A stretch of DNA of 64,000 nt from Progne subis subis (GCA_022316685.1 JAKJHU010000076.1:320001-384000); one strand, 5' to 3'; counted from the stretch's first letter, positions 47,413 to 60,280 are shown. Numbers and translations are program-made. The notes: a model not told the origin generated them from the sequence alone.

Positions 47413-49174
47413 CTGTGAAAGAGCCTTGTTGGTACAATACTTAAGAGATCATGCTTTAAGAAGTGTTTGTTACTACTTTTGTCATGTATTTTATTTTTTG
47501 ATTGCAATAAGTGAACACAGTTTCTTGCTTACAACTCTGCTTCATCCATTGTCTTTTGTTAGACCAGTTAATAGAATTGGAAGCATATGTAAACTTTGGG
47601 TCTGTATAAACCAATTTGACTACAATGTTAGACCATTAACTCTACAACAGTTTCTCTCCTGGTTAATGCTCCTGGGCCACACAATACATGAGAACTCCCT
47701 GTGCCACTCTTTGTGGTTCCTGTGAACCTCTCTTCCCTGGGAACTGATTTATTATCTCTGACATAAAAAGTAGCATATGGAATACAACAGAAGCATCTCT
47801 CTAGAAATCAAACAAAACAACAAAAACCCTCCAAATCCCAATAAAAATGGGGGAATATTTGGAATATATTTATTTATATATATTGGAATATATTTATTTT
47901 CCCTTAGTATTTTGCACACACACACACACACACACACTAAGTTGTGCTCACATCAGTCAAAATCCTTAGGACTAATTTAAACAGCTAAGATATGATCAGA
48001 CAGGAAGCTCTATGCTGCTGCTACAAGAATATTGTTCACAGGTTTTTGTTTAGACACCTCTGTTGTGTCCAGAGGTGCCGAAGTCATTGTCAAAGTAGTC
48101 CATTCCACCCTTTTCTACCTATCATCTACCTTTTGTGAGCAATACTGAGATCCTTTATGGAATAATGAAATCTTTAATTTCACTACACACATGACATGCA
48201 GGTCATTGCAATAGGTGACTGGCTGAAAAGTATGTGCAAGATAAGAATTATGTTTTCTTTTGCACTTTTGTGAAGATAGCAAAAACATCTCAACCTGAAA
48301 AAAAAAAAAACCCAGAACCCAAACCAAACCAAATCCACACCTCTTTGAATTTTAAATTAAAATTGCACATGCCAGTTTGACTTCTTTATGAATCACTTAA
48401 TGTTTTTGAGGCTTTATGTGCTTCTGCTCATAGCACAGGCAAACTTTTCATGAAGTTGCCCATTTCATACTAGCGCTGCAGTTATAGTCTCTTTATGTTC
48501 CAGAGGAAAGAAAGCTTATTTTTTTCCCCTTTAGTCCTCAAGAGTCCAAATTTTATGTATTTTTACTTAAAAAACTGATATTTAGTGAAGCATTAACATT
48601 TTTCTTTTCTCTTTGAGAAGCTTATAGAAAGTAATTTTTGGTTAAGGAGAAGGGGAGGAGCAGCCTGTCCTTCAGGAAAGAGAGGCTCTTCATATGAGAG
48701 GCAGCTCTTACAAAAGGCATTTTCCATTTGGCTTGTTTCCTAGGTATGAGATGAAACAAGCCATGTTGCTTCAGGCAGATGAAAGCTGGGAAAGAGATGG
48801 GGGCTGGTTCTGACCTCGGTTCCTACTTGTCAAAAATGTGTGATTTTTTTCTCTATTTAAAAATATTATAAAGAGCAGAGGGGGGCGGGTGAAAAATGGA
48901 GGAAGAAAGCCAAAAAAAGTCAACTATTTTCTGGCAGGTTAGCCATCAAGTCTCATCATGAGAATGACTGTAATGGTATGATACCAACACTGCAATGTGG
49001 AATGCAAAAATGCCTTTTACTGAGACTGTCCAATTTTTTTGAAGGACCTGTGTGTCAAGAGGCACTCCAGGAAACTGTTTAGTACTGCAATCTTAAGGCA
49101 AAATATATATTTTTTAACTGTAACTTTGTTCTTTAACATAAATTTTTAACACCACCTTAAGGAGCAGATTATTT
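47413..49174. other. unique sequence with a CA microsatellite
   Basis: A CA repeat lies at 47915-47937. Just before it, GGAATATATTTATTT occurs twice (about 47861 and 47885). An A run of about 13 bases sits near 48298. No gene or transposon was recognised. Confidence 0.45.
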
Positions 49175-49196
49175 AAAAAAAAAAAAAAAAAAAAAA
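49175..49196. repeat. poly-A tract, 22 bases
   Basis: A plain homopolymer, followed by GGTGAGATATATATA. No retrocopy precedes it. Confidence 0.93.
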
Positions 49197-51042
49197 GGTG
49201 AGATATATATATAATTTGAGCTTCATTTTTTAATTTATTATTAAGGAGCAAAGTGTTCAAACCCACCACAAGATTGACAGCACTTCTTTCTGAGAGAGCT
49301 TTGACAGGTTAAAAAGTGCAAGGTCAGACCCCGAGCCTGTTAGATTACCATTGTTCTCTGTCATGTTCCATAGTCCTTATTAAATGAAATGCACCAATCT
49401 CAGCTGGTATTTGAACTACAACTCTAACAAGTAACTGGGGAAGAATGTTATTTGCTCTGAGTATATTTCCCTCCTGGGAGAGATCCAGGTTAATGCTCGA
49501 TAATCCTATTGTATCTAGGGTTCATGCTGTCTTTGCTTGAAGAAAACTTCCACAGCAGTCACTAGCATTAAACTTGTAACTTAAGAATTTACATAGTTAC
49601 AGTAACATTTATATCTTGAAGGCCTTTACAAATTGTCAAGCTAACAAGATGAACAAAACATTTATTCTGAGAGAGATTTTCTTCTTCACAAAAAATCTCA
49701 GTGTCACATGTCATCTTTGTCTCTTGTCAGTTTGTGTTCTGTAACTTATTCTTTGTATAAAATAAGCAATCCCAGGGAAGTCATTAGGAAGTAGGAATAT
49801 TATAAATATTTGTCTAGACCCAGAGTTTGCAATTTTATTGCTGCCTATTAGAGGTGTGAAAAATGGTAACTTTGCCCAAACTCAAGCACTGTTAAAAATT
49901 ATTGATAGTTGAGCATATCCATTTTAGTTCCAGCATATTCTGCTGTGTAATTTCTTACAAATTCTTCATGTATGTGCTTTGTTCTTTATCTGCCTGCAAC
50001 TTGAAGAGACAACGCAGGGATTTGCTGGAAAGTTATAGTAAATAGTTAAGTATTGGTAGTCAGAAAAGGAACTATCAAATATGGCTAGAATATTATACCT
50101 ACATATGTATCACTCATAAAGACATGATTACTTTGTGTCTCACTTAAATTGTAAAATATGTCTCACAAAACTCAGTATCATCGATATTATTAAATCAAAC
50201 CTTCATTGGGTGGATTATAATATCTTAGAGGTATCAATTGCTTTTGAGAGCTTAAGAAGCTTGTTCTATGCAAAGCCTCTCTAGCTATGCTAAGTCTTGG
50301 AAAAGTTGCAGTCCTTTGCATTATCATAACTTGCAAAAAATAACCAGTATCACAGTCAATACTTTTAACAAAACCTCTATTTGCTTTCTGAAACTCACAT
50401 CAGACAAATAGGTGGCTAATTATCAGAAAAATATAGTTCTACTGGACATTTCCAAATTCTTCAAGAGCTATTTAGTGCATTCATTTAACTTCTTGATACT
50501 GAAAATCAGTTTAATCTTCTGAAGCTCAGACTGAATCTGAACTTCCAGACACCTGGGAAAGTAACAATCTAGATATGCTCATATATTAGTCAGAAGTCCT
50601 ATTTAATAAAAAGACAAAATATAATAAAAATATGAATAAGTAATACGCCTCCAAATAAATGTGTGGATTTGGGCATTAGTTTAATAAAATGATAGAATGA
50701 TAGGGAAACAATTAACTGAAGAGAAAAAAAAAAAAACAACTCCACTAAAATTTCTGTGAAGAAAAAATACCCTTGTCAGAAAGGTTTTACTTCTCCCAAA
50801 GTTTAAAAAATGTAGTATTTTAATCCAAATATAGTTTTAATAATCTCTAGGAATGGAATACCTTTATATATGGATTTCAGTTTAGAATTTTTAGCATTAA
50901 TACTAACATTAATACTAATTAAATCTTCTATGTTTTTTTGAATCCAATTCTCTAGAAAATTAGAAAATGCCCAAGTAGGATTGCCCAATCTGTCAAAAAA
51001 TTATTTCTCTTTTTGTTCCCCAGATTCGTAAAAACATGACAG
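49197..51042. other. unique AT-rich sequence, no gene seen
   Basis: No credible frame, RNA gene or mobile element is visible. An A run of 14 bases lies near 50723. Confidence 0.45.
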
Positions 51043-51085
51043 TTGTTTGTTTGTTGTTTGTTTGTTTGTTTGTTTGTTTGTTTTT
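51043..51085. repeat. (GTTT)n microsatellite
   Basis: About 10 GTTT/TTTG units with one short unit near the left end. Confidence 0.95.
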
Positions 51086-54000
51086 CCCACTTTTAAGTCT
51101 ATTTTATCTATGTTATATGTGCTGGTTAATAAAAACTTGTCTCTGCCACATGTCTAGGGGATATCAGACACCACAGCTTGTGTACTAGAGCCATGAGGAA
51201 ATATCTGATGGAAAGAGGAATTCTGGGTTGCATGGTAAAAACAGGTAATAATTGGTCAGAAATCACACTACTTACTTTTTAATTATGGCTCCTCCACCTA
51301 CCAGCTGCATATCATGGAATGACTTGACTCCAGACTTAAAAGACACTCGTAAATCTCTGATACACAAGGCTGGGTGAACATAAATACTAGAAGCTGTCCC
51401 AACCTATGTGCGATTGACGTTCTACTGCTGTAAAACAACACAGAGCAGCAAAGGTTCTCAAGGGGACAAGCAAGGCACTATTGATCACTGGAGTGACTGA
51501 GCAAGGACCTGAGGGCAGGCTACAGAGGTCTGGTCTCAGCTAGAAGTGGGTCAAACAGAGCAGCTGGATCTCTTGTATGCCAAAGAAATGGTCAGGGTAG
51601 GAGCAAGGAAAAATAAGATGGCAGTGTTCACTCTGGAGAATGCAGCTGGGCAGGGGGAACTGGATGCAGCGCTTTGCATGTTTGTCTCCTCCACAAATTA
51701 AAGACTTCAAATAGTTTAGGAATGGCTGTGCTATACTTCTTCCTTGAAAGGAATACAGGGAAATAGATTAGCTTTCTAATGTAGTATGGAAGTGATCCTA
51801 TGTATCCTTCATTTCTGTGTGAGCAGAGTGTGCTGGTGCTTAGATAGACTTTTTTAACCTATCTGAAGAGAAGAGCATCTGCACTCCTCTAGAAAATATG
51901 GAAGATGCCGTCAATAATATGATCAAGGACTTTTTCCTCCTTAAAAGAAGAAAGTAATACTTTTGATCCCATAATTTTCACATGGAGGTCAATCATGACT
52001 GAGAACAAGGATGATATCTAGAATTAATTTTTGCTAAACTGCTAAAAACTTGACCCAGAATATTGATTTACATAGTTGTGAGGATATCTGTTTTTCACTA
52101 TTCAGTAAATATATTGCAATACGGTTGCATCCCTGGACACATAAAGCAGTCTTAGCTAATTAATGAAGAAGATAATGCACTTACTCTTTTCTTTCTATGT
52201 GACAATTATCATAAACCAAAATTAAATAATTAAAGTTTTCCACTTGAAAGGCAATTGTAATTCTTGATTAGAATTACATGTACAAGATATATATGCAGCT
52301 CTATGTGTGCAAGTCTGTATCAGGGAGATTTTTAACCACTAAACTCTTGGGGTAGCACAATCAACTTACAAATATGTTGAGTCTCAATATAATCTTTCCT
52401 TAGCTAAGAATGCATTTCTTTAATCTACTGACCTTAGATACATCTGTCACCATGGATGCACAAGGTTGTCAGTATACTTGGCTTCTGTTTTCTAAGTGAA
52501 CTCAATGATTCCTTTCTCATATACTGAAAGCTATACACAGGGGTAGACATTCAACTGTGACAATCAACAAACTAAGCACAATAAACCAGGCTTTCAATAT
52601 TAATGTAGACAGCAAAGCAACATCCAAGGATCAAGTGCTCTCACTGCATGTTTCAGATGAAAGGCTTGGAATATGTTATGTATCACAGACTGGGACAGAA
52701 CCCTTTGTAGATAGCTGATATTTTGCCCACAGGGGGTAATATATGTGCCACCTGCATCTTACTTCTGTGTTTCAAACCTTTTTGGTCGCAGGACATAAAA
52801 GAAATAAGAGCAACTAGACTTGAAAGGAGAGTAGGGAGTCAGCTGCAAATGACAACATTATAAGGAACTCTCTTAGGTATAGTAATTTATCTGAAAAATG
52901 AAGAAGTTTCAGCATCCTCCTCTCAATATCACCAGCTTTGTCATAGCTGACAGTCCTTGCCATCAAGATCTTTGCAAAACACTGCTTACAGTGAAAGTGT
53001 GTGTGGGAGTGGGGAAACCTAGGGAATAAACAAGAGTTGATATAAAGTTGATATAGTCACCACAACTAATTCTGCTCCTAGGTTATATTTTCTCCTCATG
53101 TACCTCAATCACAACCTGGTCCAGACAAAGGTAAAATGGATTATAAATTCTAAAGAAAAGATGTCTTCTAGTGACTAAATATTTTTCTCTTAATTTTTCA
53201 AAGAGAACAAAGAGAACAAGATTTCCAAAAAGTTATAACCCCTGTTGTATTTTTGACTGAAAGCCACTGTCATTTCTCTTCAGATCTAGAAGAAAACTGA
53301 AGCTTATGCAGAAACTAAACTAAAACTAATTTTTAGAGAATTATACAGAATACAGTTGCAGTTTGTTGTATTTAGTATTTTCAGACAAAATTGAACAGAT
53401 CAACTACACTGCTGAGAAGAGATAGAAGGAAATTAGTTTTTTGCTATACATTTTTTGGTAGAATGGTGTGCTTTTGGAAGGGTGGAAAATACTACAGGTA
53501 TTTCATAGTACTGTTAAATGGGTATTTCGGCATTACTTTGCTTCTCTTGCCCTTCCTTGGATCTCTTAGTTTGAACCCATACTAGGCTAGCCACGGTAAA
53601 AATTTCACAAAGGTATTAAGTGAGCCTGAGGTCACTGTTCCTCTCCAGCTGATCATCATGATAACCATGCCTGTATGGTACAGGGGCTTTTGTAGCAGGA
53701 CAGAGCTGCCTTTGTAACAGTGTTGCTGCTGAACAGCCAGGCACTAGTCCCCAAAAATGCACCTGGGGCTGCTTTCCCTGTGTGTCCTGTGTGACCCAGT
53801 GCTGGCAAAGGCTGTCACTTTGCATGGCTATTTGTTGGGCAGACACGTACACTATGTTCCATTTGCTCCTTAAATCGAGGTTGGAGAAGTCTGTTCTAAC
53901 TCTATGGAGTAAAAATAGCTCTCTGTCCCAAAGTACCCAAAACATGCACTGGGGAAAGAGAACAAAAATACAACATAAGTAGTGAATGCAATTGGAGGGG

Positions 54001-56884
54001 AAGGGGGGGGGAAAAAAAAAGTTAACAATATCTAAAACAATGGAAAAAATTCTGGTAAGCAAAAATCAGAGCCTGAAGATTGCTTTGTAAGTTGCCACTG
54101 GAGATTAATTAGGAGCATGTGTATATTCTGAAAAGTAGACTTCTACTGAATGCAGTGGCTGTCCACTGCAGCTACTTGAGTGAGACATTATAGTGTAGGC
54201 ACCATCATCTCTTAAAATGTTTACCCATGCATGAGAAATGATGTTCTTGTGAATTTTGTTAAAGAGCTAAAAAGTCAAGAAATATTAAGAGCATGGTCAT
54301 TATTAACAAGACTAAAGGTTTTACTTTCTTTTATATAAACACATCTAGTCATGCAATATTGTCAGATATCTAGTGGCTTGTTGATACTACAGTGGTGAAA
54401 TTAAATTTTCGGCTGAAAGGAAAAGACTCTCCAGAAATCTAAAAGCAATGGAAAATGAAACAATGAATGAGAATGCTAAGTATAAAGCAGTAGAAAGAAG
54501 CAAGAAAGAAAAAGAATAATTTCCTATATTTAACTTTAGAAACAGTTGATTTAATAAATTTTGTTGTTGTTGTTCTGGTTTTTTTCCTACATTTTGAAAT
54601 GCTAGTTCTGTTAGTACCTTACTGAATTAAAGGAAATATAGTCATGCACACTCAACAACTGTAGGTTTGTCCATGTGAAGACATTAAAAAAAACTTTACA
54701 GTGTGAGTGAATCTGCATTCATCTTATACTTGAATTCACCTTACACTTGCTTTCTGGAATAAAAAATCTATGGGACTAGATAGAACTTTGATTCTGAATG
54801 TTAACAAATGCAAGGACTATTACACATTTTAACTTATGTACATGACTTGATTTAGGCTGTAGTAGGCTTGCATTATTGTTCCTAACAATTCTAATGCCAA
54901 CAGTCATAAAACTGTTAGGAACTTTGCTTTTGGGGTGTCAAATGATGGCATAAACAAATCCTACAATGTTAGAAAATCATTTGAAATGCTATAATGCAGA
55001 TTTCAGTCTCCTTTGGGAAGGCAATAAACATCACTAAACCGACTTCACATATTCATGTCAGTTTTTCTCACTGGGCCTAATGACACTATTCCTATAGCAG
55101 GAGAACCCACTACCATTCCACTGTGTCCTTGAGTTAGGGTTTGGTTGGGGCAACAGGATGCAGAACTGGGCAACTGAGATTTGCAGATGTTATGGATTTT
55201 ATAAGTTGTTCTCCTCTCTTTTGGACAACCTATGCAACAGAATCAAATACAACAAATGCAATAGAATCCTTTGGGTTTGGAACCGTGTGTATTCAGTGTC
55301 AGTAAGGCCAAAGTTGTCTAAGGAACCAACACTGTTTCCTCCCTTCCCAGATGTTTCTTCACTTTAAATTGCTTGTGCATTCTTTAGAGATCACTTATTA
55401 ATCCCTTCTGAAATTCTTCATTATTTGTCCCAAAATGGTGGTGTTGGGAAAAAAACAATGAAAAAACCACTTCTAAAGCTATTGTTGAATTCCAAATTCT
55501 ACTTTAGGAAAATGCACAAAAGAACATAATAATAGAGCATAAAAAGCTTTTCTAAACCACAGCTATGGAAAGGATTTCATGCTTTTTGAACAATTATATG
55601 CTAATCCTAATTCTAATCCCATAAGGCTTCCATAATTCCATAACCTACTTCAGACATGGTTAACCAAGCAGGATCATCTTTTCATCTCAGGAAGGGATTT
55701 ATAGAATAAGGAAATTAAAAACTTCTTATAATCAAACTTCTTTTTCTCCTTCTACCTGCTCATATATTTTTCTGCTTGTTTTCCAGTGCTATTTGAGCAT
55801 CACTAAAATAATAATAGTCATTACTTCTAGTGATGTTTTAGAATATAAAAAAATTCTCTGTAGAGACAGGGAAGTACAGGTAATTTTCATTCATGGGCAA
55901 AGGGGGTTTTTTCTCCCCTTCAAACTTATTATGCATCTGGACAATTTTAGTGTCAGAACAATAGATAACCACAAAAAGATCTCGTTTATTACAGCAAGTC
56001 TTGCTTCCTGTGTTGGTTGTTTCTTCTTGAAGTGAAAGTAATCCTTTTACTCAATCTTCATAAAGGCTCAGCTGTGTCTGAGTTAAGAACTTCTGTGCTT
56101 TAGGCTATGTTCTAGAATTAAACCCTGGAGTTTAACTAATGGTGAGAGAGCTAAAGTAATGTCTTATGCTATCCCTAAAACATATTTTAGCAAATATCTC
56201 AGTGTAAAATCCACTGTTCTGAAGGTTCTATGACATTGGTTCAGGCCAAAATAATAAACCTGCCAAGGAAATACATACATGGTTCATTTTTTCCTTGTGA
56301 TGTGAAGGTGTCTTTTGAATTTTCTTGAGTTGGAAACATAAGAGTTTTGCATATATGCCAATATGAGAACCATGAGACAATCTCAATTATTCTGAGGAAG
56401 GCTTTGAAGGCAGCCACAAAAGTGGCTGCTAGTGAGTGGCACCAGTGGGTGTCTGTGGTTGCTGCTGGTCAGTGTGAATAAGTGGAGCTGGTCTTTGTGA
56501 ACACACTGCTACAAGTTACTTTCAGTCATCTCAGAGCTAATGTACATGATGAATTACATGCCTGAAGAGGACAATGCCCAATCTAGGTACTCTGTTTAGA
56601 GCTATGGTCCAGAAACAATCCATCCTGATAACCGCAAATAGTCTACATGTTAAAATTTAATTTTGAGCAAAGTTTTTTAATTCCCCTAGTGCCAAAGTAT
56701 TTGCCTCAGCTCCACTGACATCAAGAATCTAACATACCTCATAAATTCTCTGTAGTGTCACTGAGATTAAACCTTATAAACATGTATTTTAAATTATCTC
56801 TTGTACTAACATGACTGACTCAGCACAATAACCAAGATCATTCCAATGAAAATGAAATTTAACCCTTCCCCAATATTATGATGG
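51086..56884. other. unique sequence, no gene seen
   Basis: A slightly GC-elevated patch at 51300-51680 may be an old repeat, but no ends could be defined. A patch at 53620-53960, with a 148-codon minus frame (53616-54062), is likewise unassigned. G and A homopolymers adjoin at about 54004-54020. A small GCAGCCAC/GTGGCTGC hairpin with an AAAA loop lies at 56410-56429. Confidence 0.4.
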
Positions 56885-56953
56885 GTTTTTTTGTTTGGTT
56901 GGTTTTTGGTTTTTTGTTTGTTTGTTTGTTTGTTTGTTTGTTTGTTTGTTTTT
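56885..56953. repeat. (TTTG)n microsatellite, imperfect
   Basis: GTTT/TTTG units are irregular on the left and regular from about 56912, and a C run follows. Confidence 0.95.
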
Positions 56954-57409
56954 CCCCCCCTCCAACTTAGTATTTATTGCCAGGAAGTGGCAATAATTCA
57001 ATAAATAACTTTTGGTTTTACTTATTATATTGAGATTTACATCAGAACCAAAAAGGTTTTCAAACCTATGCAGACTGAAAGAGGGCTGTACTCTTCTCTT
57101 GTCTTGGTGTATTTTGACTATGGAGGAAGGAATGCCAAAATTCCAATAGACTAGAAAGGCAGAGAATGATTGTGCTGGATTGACCTTTTCTGGTTGTCAG
57201 ATGCCTACCAAACCACTCTATCACTCTCTTCTCCATCAAGAACACAGGGGAAGAAAAATACAATTAAAAGCTCACAGGTCAAGTTAAGACCAAGGAGAGA
57301 TCACTCACTTAATTACCTTTGTGGGCTAAACAAACTCTGAGGAATTTACTTTATTTATTGCAAATCAAATTCAGAGTGGGATAATGAGGAAGTAAGAATA
57401 AGTCTAAAA

Positions 57410-57860
57410 CCCCTTCCTTTCTTCTTCGGCTTAGCTTCACTCCTGTCTTCTCTTCAGGGTCTTGCTGGGGACTGTCCTGTTTCAACACAGGATCTCCTAC
57501 AGGGTCACAGTTTCCTTCCATGCACAGTCACATTCTCCAGTGCGGGGGCCTCCATGGGCTGCTGGGGAACCCCTGCTCTGGCACCTGGAGCATCCTCTCC
57601 CCATCCTTTTGCATTGATCTTGGTGTCTGCGGAGTTGTTTCTTTCTCATAGTCACTCCTCTCCCTATGCTGCTTTGCACAGTGTATTTTTACTCCTTCTC
57701 AAACCTATTGTCTCAAGGCTCTATGACTGTCTGATGGGCTCAGCTTTGGCCAGTGGTGGGTACCTTTTGGAGCTGACTGGACTGGTTCTGTCAGGCATGG
57801 GAAAAGCTTCTGGGATTTTCTCATAGAAGCCACTTGCAGCCTCAATGCTATCAAAACTTT
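57410..57860. mobile_element. GC-rich avian interspersed-repeat relic, probably ERV-related
   Basis: The composition rises sharply against the flanks. Phrases such as CCTCCATGGGCTGC, GGAGCATCCTCTCCCCATCC, CTTGGTGTCTGCGGAGTTG and GGGAAAAGCTTCTGG followed by TCTCATAGAAGCCAC recur, in my recollection, in many bird loci as a dispersed GC-rich repeat. I cannot name the family, and no target duplication was found. The frames on both strands (57497-57679 and 57554-57826) are by-products. Confidence 0.45.
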
Positions 57861-58546
57861 GTCAAATAAACCAAAGACAATGAATGAGAAAAAAAATAGG
57901 TAAAAAAAGGACCTAAATGTCAGATCAATAAGGAGTCAAGGAAGGGTCAGTTGAATTACCTCATGTCTTAAAGTACAAAAGCTCAAAATTTGGGTTGTTT
58001 TTCCTTGTTATTTACATTAGGCATAATGATTCTATAAGTGAAATCTGGGGTTTTAGGATAAATATATATCTTTTTCAAAAAATAATTAGAATCAGTATAC
58101 TTCAACAGCAGCTTAATATTAGATTTTAGTTTTACTCTTAAAAAAAGAAATATTATTGCTATAATGAGTCATAGATTTGCTCTCTCGATAAAGAATACAT
58201 CATAGCAAGATTGAAAAGGATGCTAAAAACCATTCTGGAAAAGGGAAGAATACGAAAATATATTTTAGCTGGAATACTCTCCACTACTGTAAATAACCTG
58301 AAGTCCTAATCTTGTAGTTTAGGTAGAAGTTCACAGATGTTCTCAAACATTAAAGATATTACTTATAAAATTCCCAAATAAAATTTGAGAACCTATGTAG
58401 GAAACTTACATCATAGACAATATGTTTTCCACACATATATCTTGTGATAGAATTATTTATCAGAATTAAAGAAGATTGTAAATAAACTGAAGTAAAATAT
58501 TTTGACCAAAGCATTGACTATATCCTTTTGGGGAGAGGGGGCAGCT
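57861..58546. other. unique AT-rich sequence
   Basis: No feature is recognised before the LTR target site. Confidence 0.5.
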
Positions 58547-58552
58547 TTTGGC

Positions 58553-58950
58553 TGTTACCCTGTTTTTTCTGAGTTTTTTTTATTAGCCTTTTGAATTCAT
58601 AAATGGAGTCAGATCTTTTAGTTACTGTAGAATATTAGAGCAGTTTTCTACTTTTCCCACAGATGTAACATAAACAAATCCTTTGTTTTTCATTCTCTGT
58701 CCTTTGTTTGCATATTTTTAACCTGAAAACAACTGTAACTGACAATTGGTCTGGCCACTGAGGCTGAGGGGTGGAAACCCCAAAAAGCCAATCTTCTGCT
58801 AGACTCAGAAAGGTATAAAAAGTAAAAATAAACAAAGGGGTTCCTCTTCTTCCTCTCTCCGCTCTCTCAGCAGTGAACTGGGATCGGAAGAACCTCTGCT
58901 TTGCAAAAATATCTTGTCTGCGTGCGACTGCTTTGTGTGTCTCGGTGACA
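58553..58950 (+). mobile_element. solo LTR (family A, copy 2)
   Basis: A 398-bp LTR begins TGTTACCC and ends CTCGGTGACA. It is flanked by a perfect 6-bp target-site duplication, TTTGGC, at 58547-58552 and 58951-58956. It carries GTATAAAAAGT at about 58813 and AATAAAC shortly after. It is the opposite-orientation relative of 7908-8300. The block 58676-58772 differs from the reverse complement of 8077-8173 at only 2 of 97 positions, while the outer parts are clearly more divergent. A frame on the minus strand (58635-59000) crosses the LTR and is not a gene. Confidence 0.93.
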
Positions 58951-58956
58951 TTTGGC

Positions 58957-59547
58957 TGTGATTTTTTGTTTGTTTGTGGGGTTTTTGGCAGAAAATGCAA
59001 TCAGTGACTCTGAAAAATGTTTTGAACTTAACTTGGCTTCACCACATTTTGTATTCAGGGATATCGGAAAATTGAGAATATTTACTTTTAACACTTTCTA
59101 CTGAAATATTTTTCTTTCTAGACTTTAAGAAAAATAAATTTAAAAAATACTTTTAGTTCTCTCTTAACTCTTAGCAGTTATTTGGACAGTTAAGTACTGT
59201 CCAAGATTAAGAAATGTTTAGTTTCACCTCTGAACAAAGCCTTCCTTTCTACTGTTCTAGAATTTCCCCACAGAGCAAAAGCATTTGTTACAATTACTCT
59301 AACTGTGCTTGTAGTAGTTGAAAATGGTTTAGTGCATTTTGGTTTAGGTCAAAGCACAATCAAATCAGATATTTTGGGAGGGGGTTAGAATCCATCACAT
59401 GCCACTTGAATATGGATAGCTGTTATTTCAGGTTTATTTGTGAGGGCGGTCCTTTATTACCTAATGCTTTGTCTTGCGTATTTTATGGACTTACACAAGA
59501 CAAGACAGGAGAGAAGTAGACTTTAAGTCTCAAGGCTATTGAGGCTA
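58957..59547. other. unique sequence between two LTRs
   Basis: AT-rich, without retroviral coding sequence. The two flanking LTRs belong to different families and orientations, so this is not a provirus. Confidence 0.6.
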
Positions 59548-59553
59548 CAAAAC

Positions 59554-59916
59554 TCAGACTAGCTCTTAGCTATGAGCTGGAACCGTGCCTTCACTAAAAG
59601 AAAAGAAGCAGCATAAGTCACTGAGGTGAAGGTTTATTAATTCTTCCCTGCCTTCACTGGGTTTACATGGTAAAGGTAAGGTCTCTAAATTTAGAGCTTT
59701 GTAAGATAAGAGTAAGTGATACCTTATAGACTGATAGGTGCGTGACTTTTGGTGCGTGCTACAAACTACTGCTTGAGCTAAGGACCAGTCACCTATTAAC
59801 ATGCTGCTGGTTACATCGGCTCCAGATTGATTACTAACAAGATTTTGCTGTTTGGGGGGAAGAAAAGAAAGTGGGAGATTACCTTTCTTTTCTAGTTCTG
59901 AAGAGCCACAACCACA
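59554..59916 (-). mobile_element. solo LTR (family D)
   Basis: A 363-bp element is flanked by a perfect 6-bp duplication, CAAAAC, at 59548-59553 and 59917-59922. On the minus strand it starts TGTGGTTGTGGCTC, has CTATAAGG at about 59725-59730 and AATAAACC at about 59633-59638, and ends CTAGTCTGA, with GA in place of the expected CA. Spacing between TATA and polyadenylation signals is about 90 bases, unlike family A. No coding region remains. The 6-bp duplication suggests a class II retrovirus; the family name is unknown to me. Confidence 0.82.
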
Positions 59917-59922
59917 CAAAAC

Positions 59923-60236
59923 GTATCCTACGGCTATGCTAAAAAAAGCTGAAACTTGCCTGTAATACAGATTTCAAGTGTATTTTGCTGGGGGTTTTGA
60001 ACATTTGTAATCACTAATTAACAGCTATGAAGATAAAAACTGTTTTGTCAACACAGAGAGTTTCACTGAGGAGTGCAGAAAACTAAGGGTGGGTCATAAC
60101 ATGCAGCACTCAAAAAAGTTTTCGCTTGTGTGGGATAAAGTTCTACTTGTCTGCGCTGGCAAAATGCTTATATTATAGACATCTGATAAATCACGCATGA
60201 AAGAAATGATAAGAGGGAATGTTTGTGTGCACACAC
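59923..60236. other. unique sequence, nothing recognised
   Basis: Ordinary non-repetitive DNA. Confidence 0.5.
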
Positions 60237-60280
60237 TACAGAGCTGTGCATGTTGCAGTACAGAGCTGTGAATGTTGCAT
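60237..60280. repeat. 22-bp tandem duplication, two copies
   Basis: TACAGAGCTGTGCATGTTGC (first copy, from 60237) is repeated from 60259 with C to A at one site and G to T at the last base. Confidence 0.9.

Noticed and set aside
53616..54062. 148-codon minus-strand frame
   Set aside because: It crosses a G/A homopolymer, the product is not recognisable, and an opposite-strand frame overlaps.
58553..59916. Possible provirus bounded by two LTRs
   Set aside because: The LTRs are of different families and opposite orientation, each with its own target-site duplication, and the 600 bp between them lack retroviral genes.
58635..59919. Minus-strand frames of 75 to 121 codons
   Set aside because: They lie within or across solo LTRs and translate regulatory sequence.
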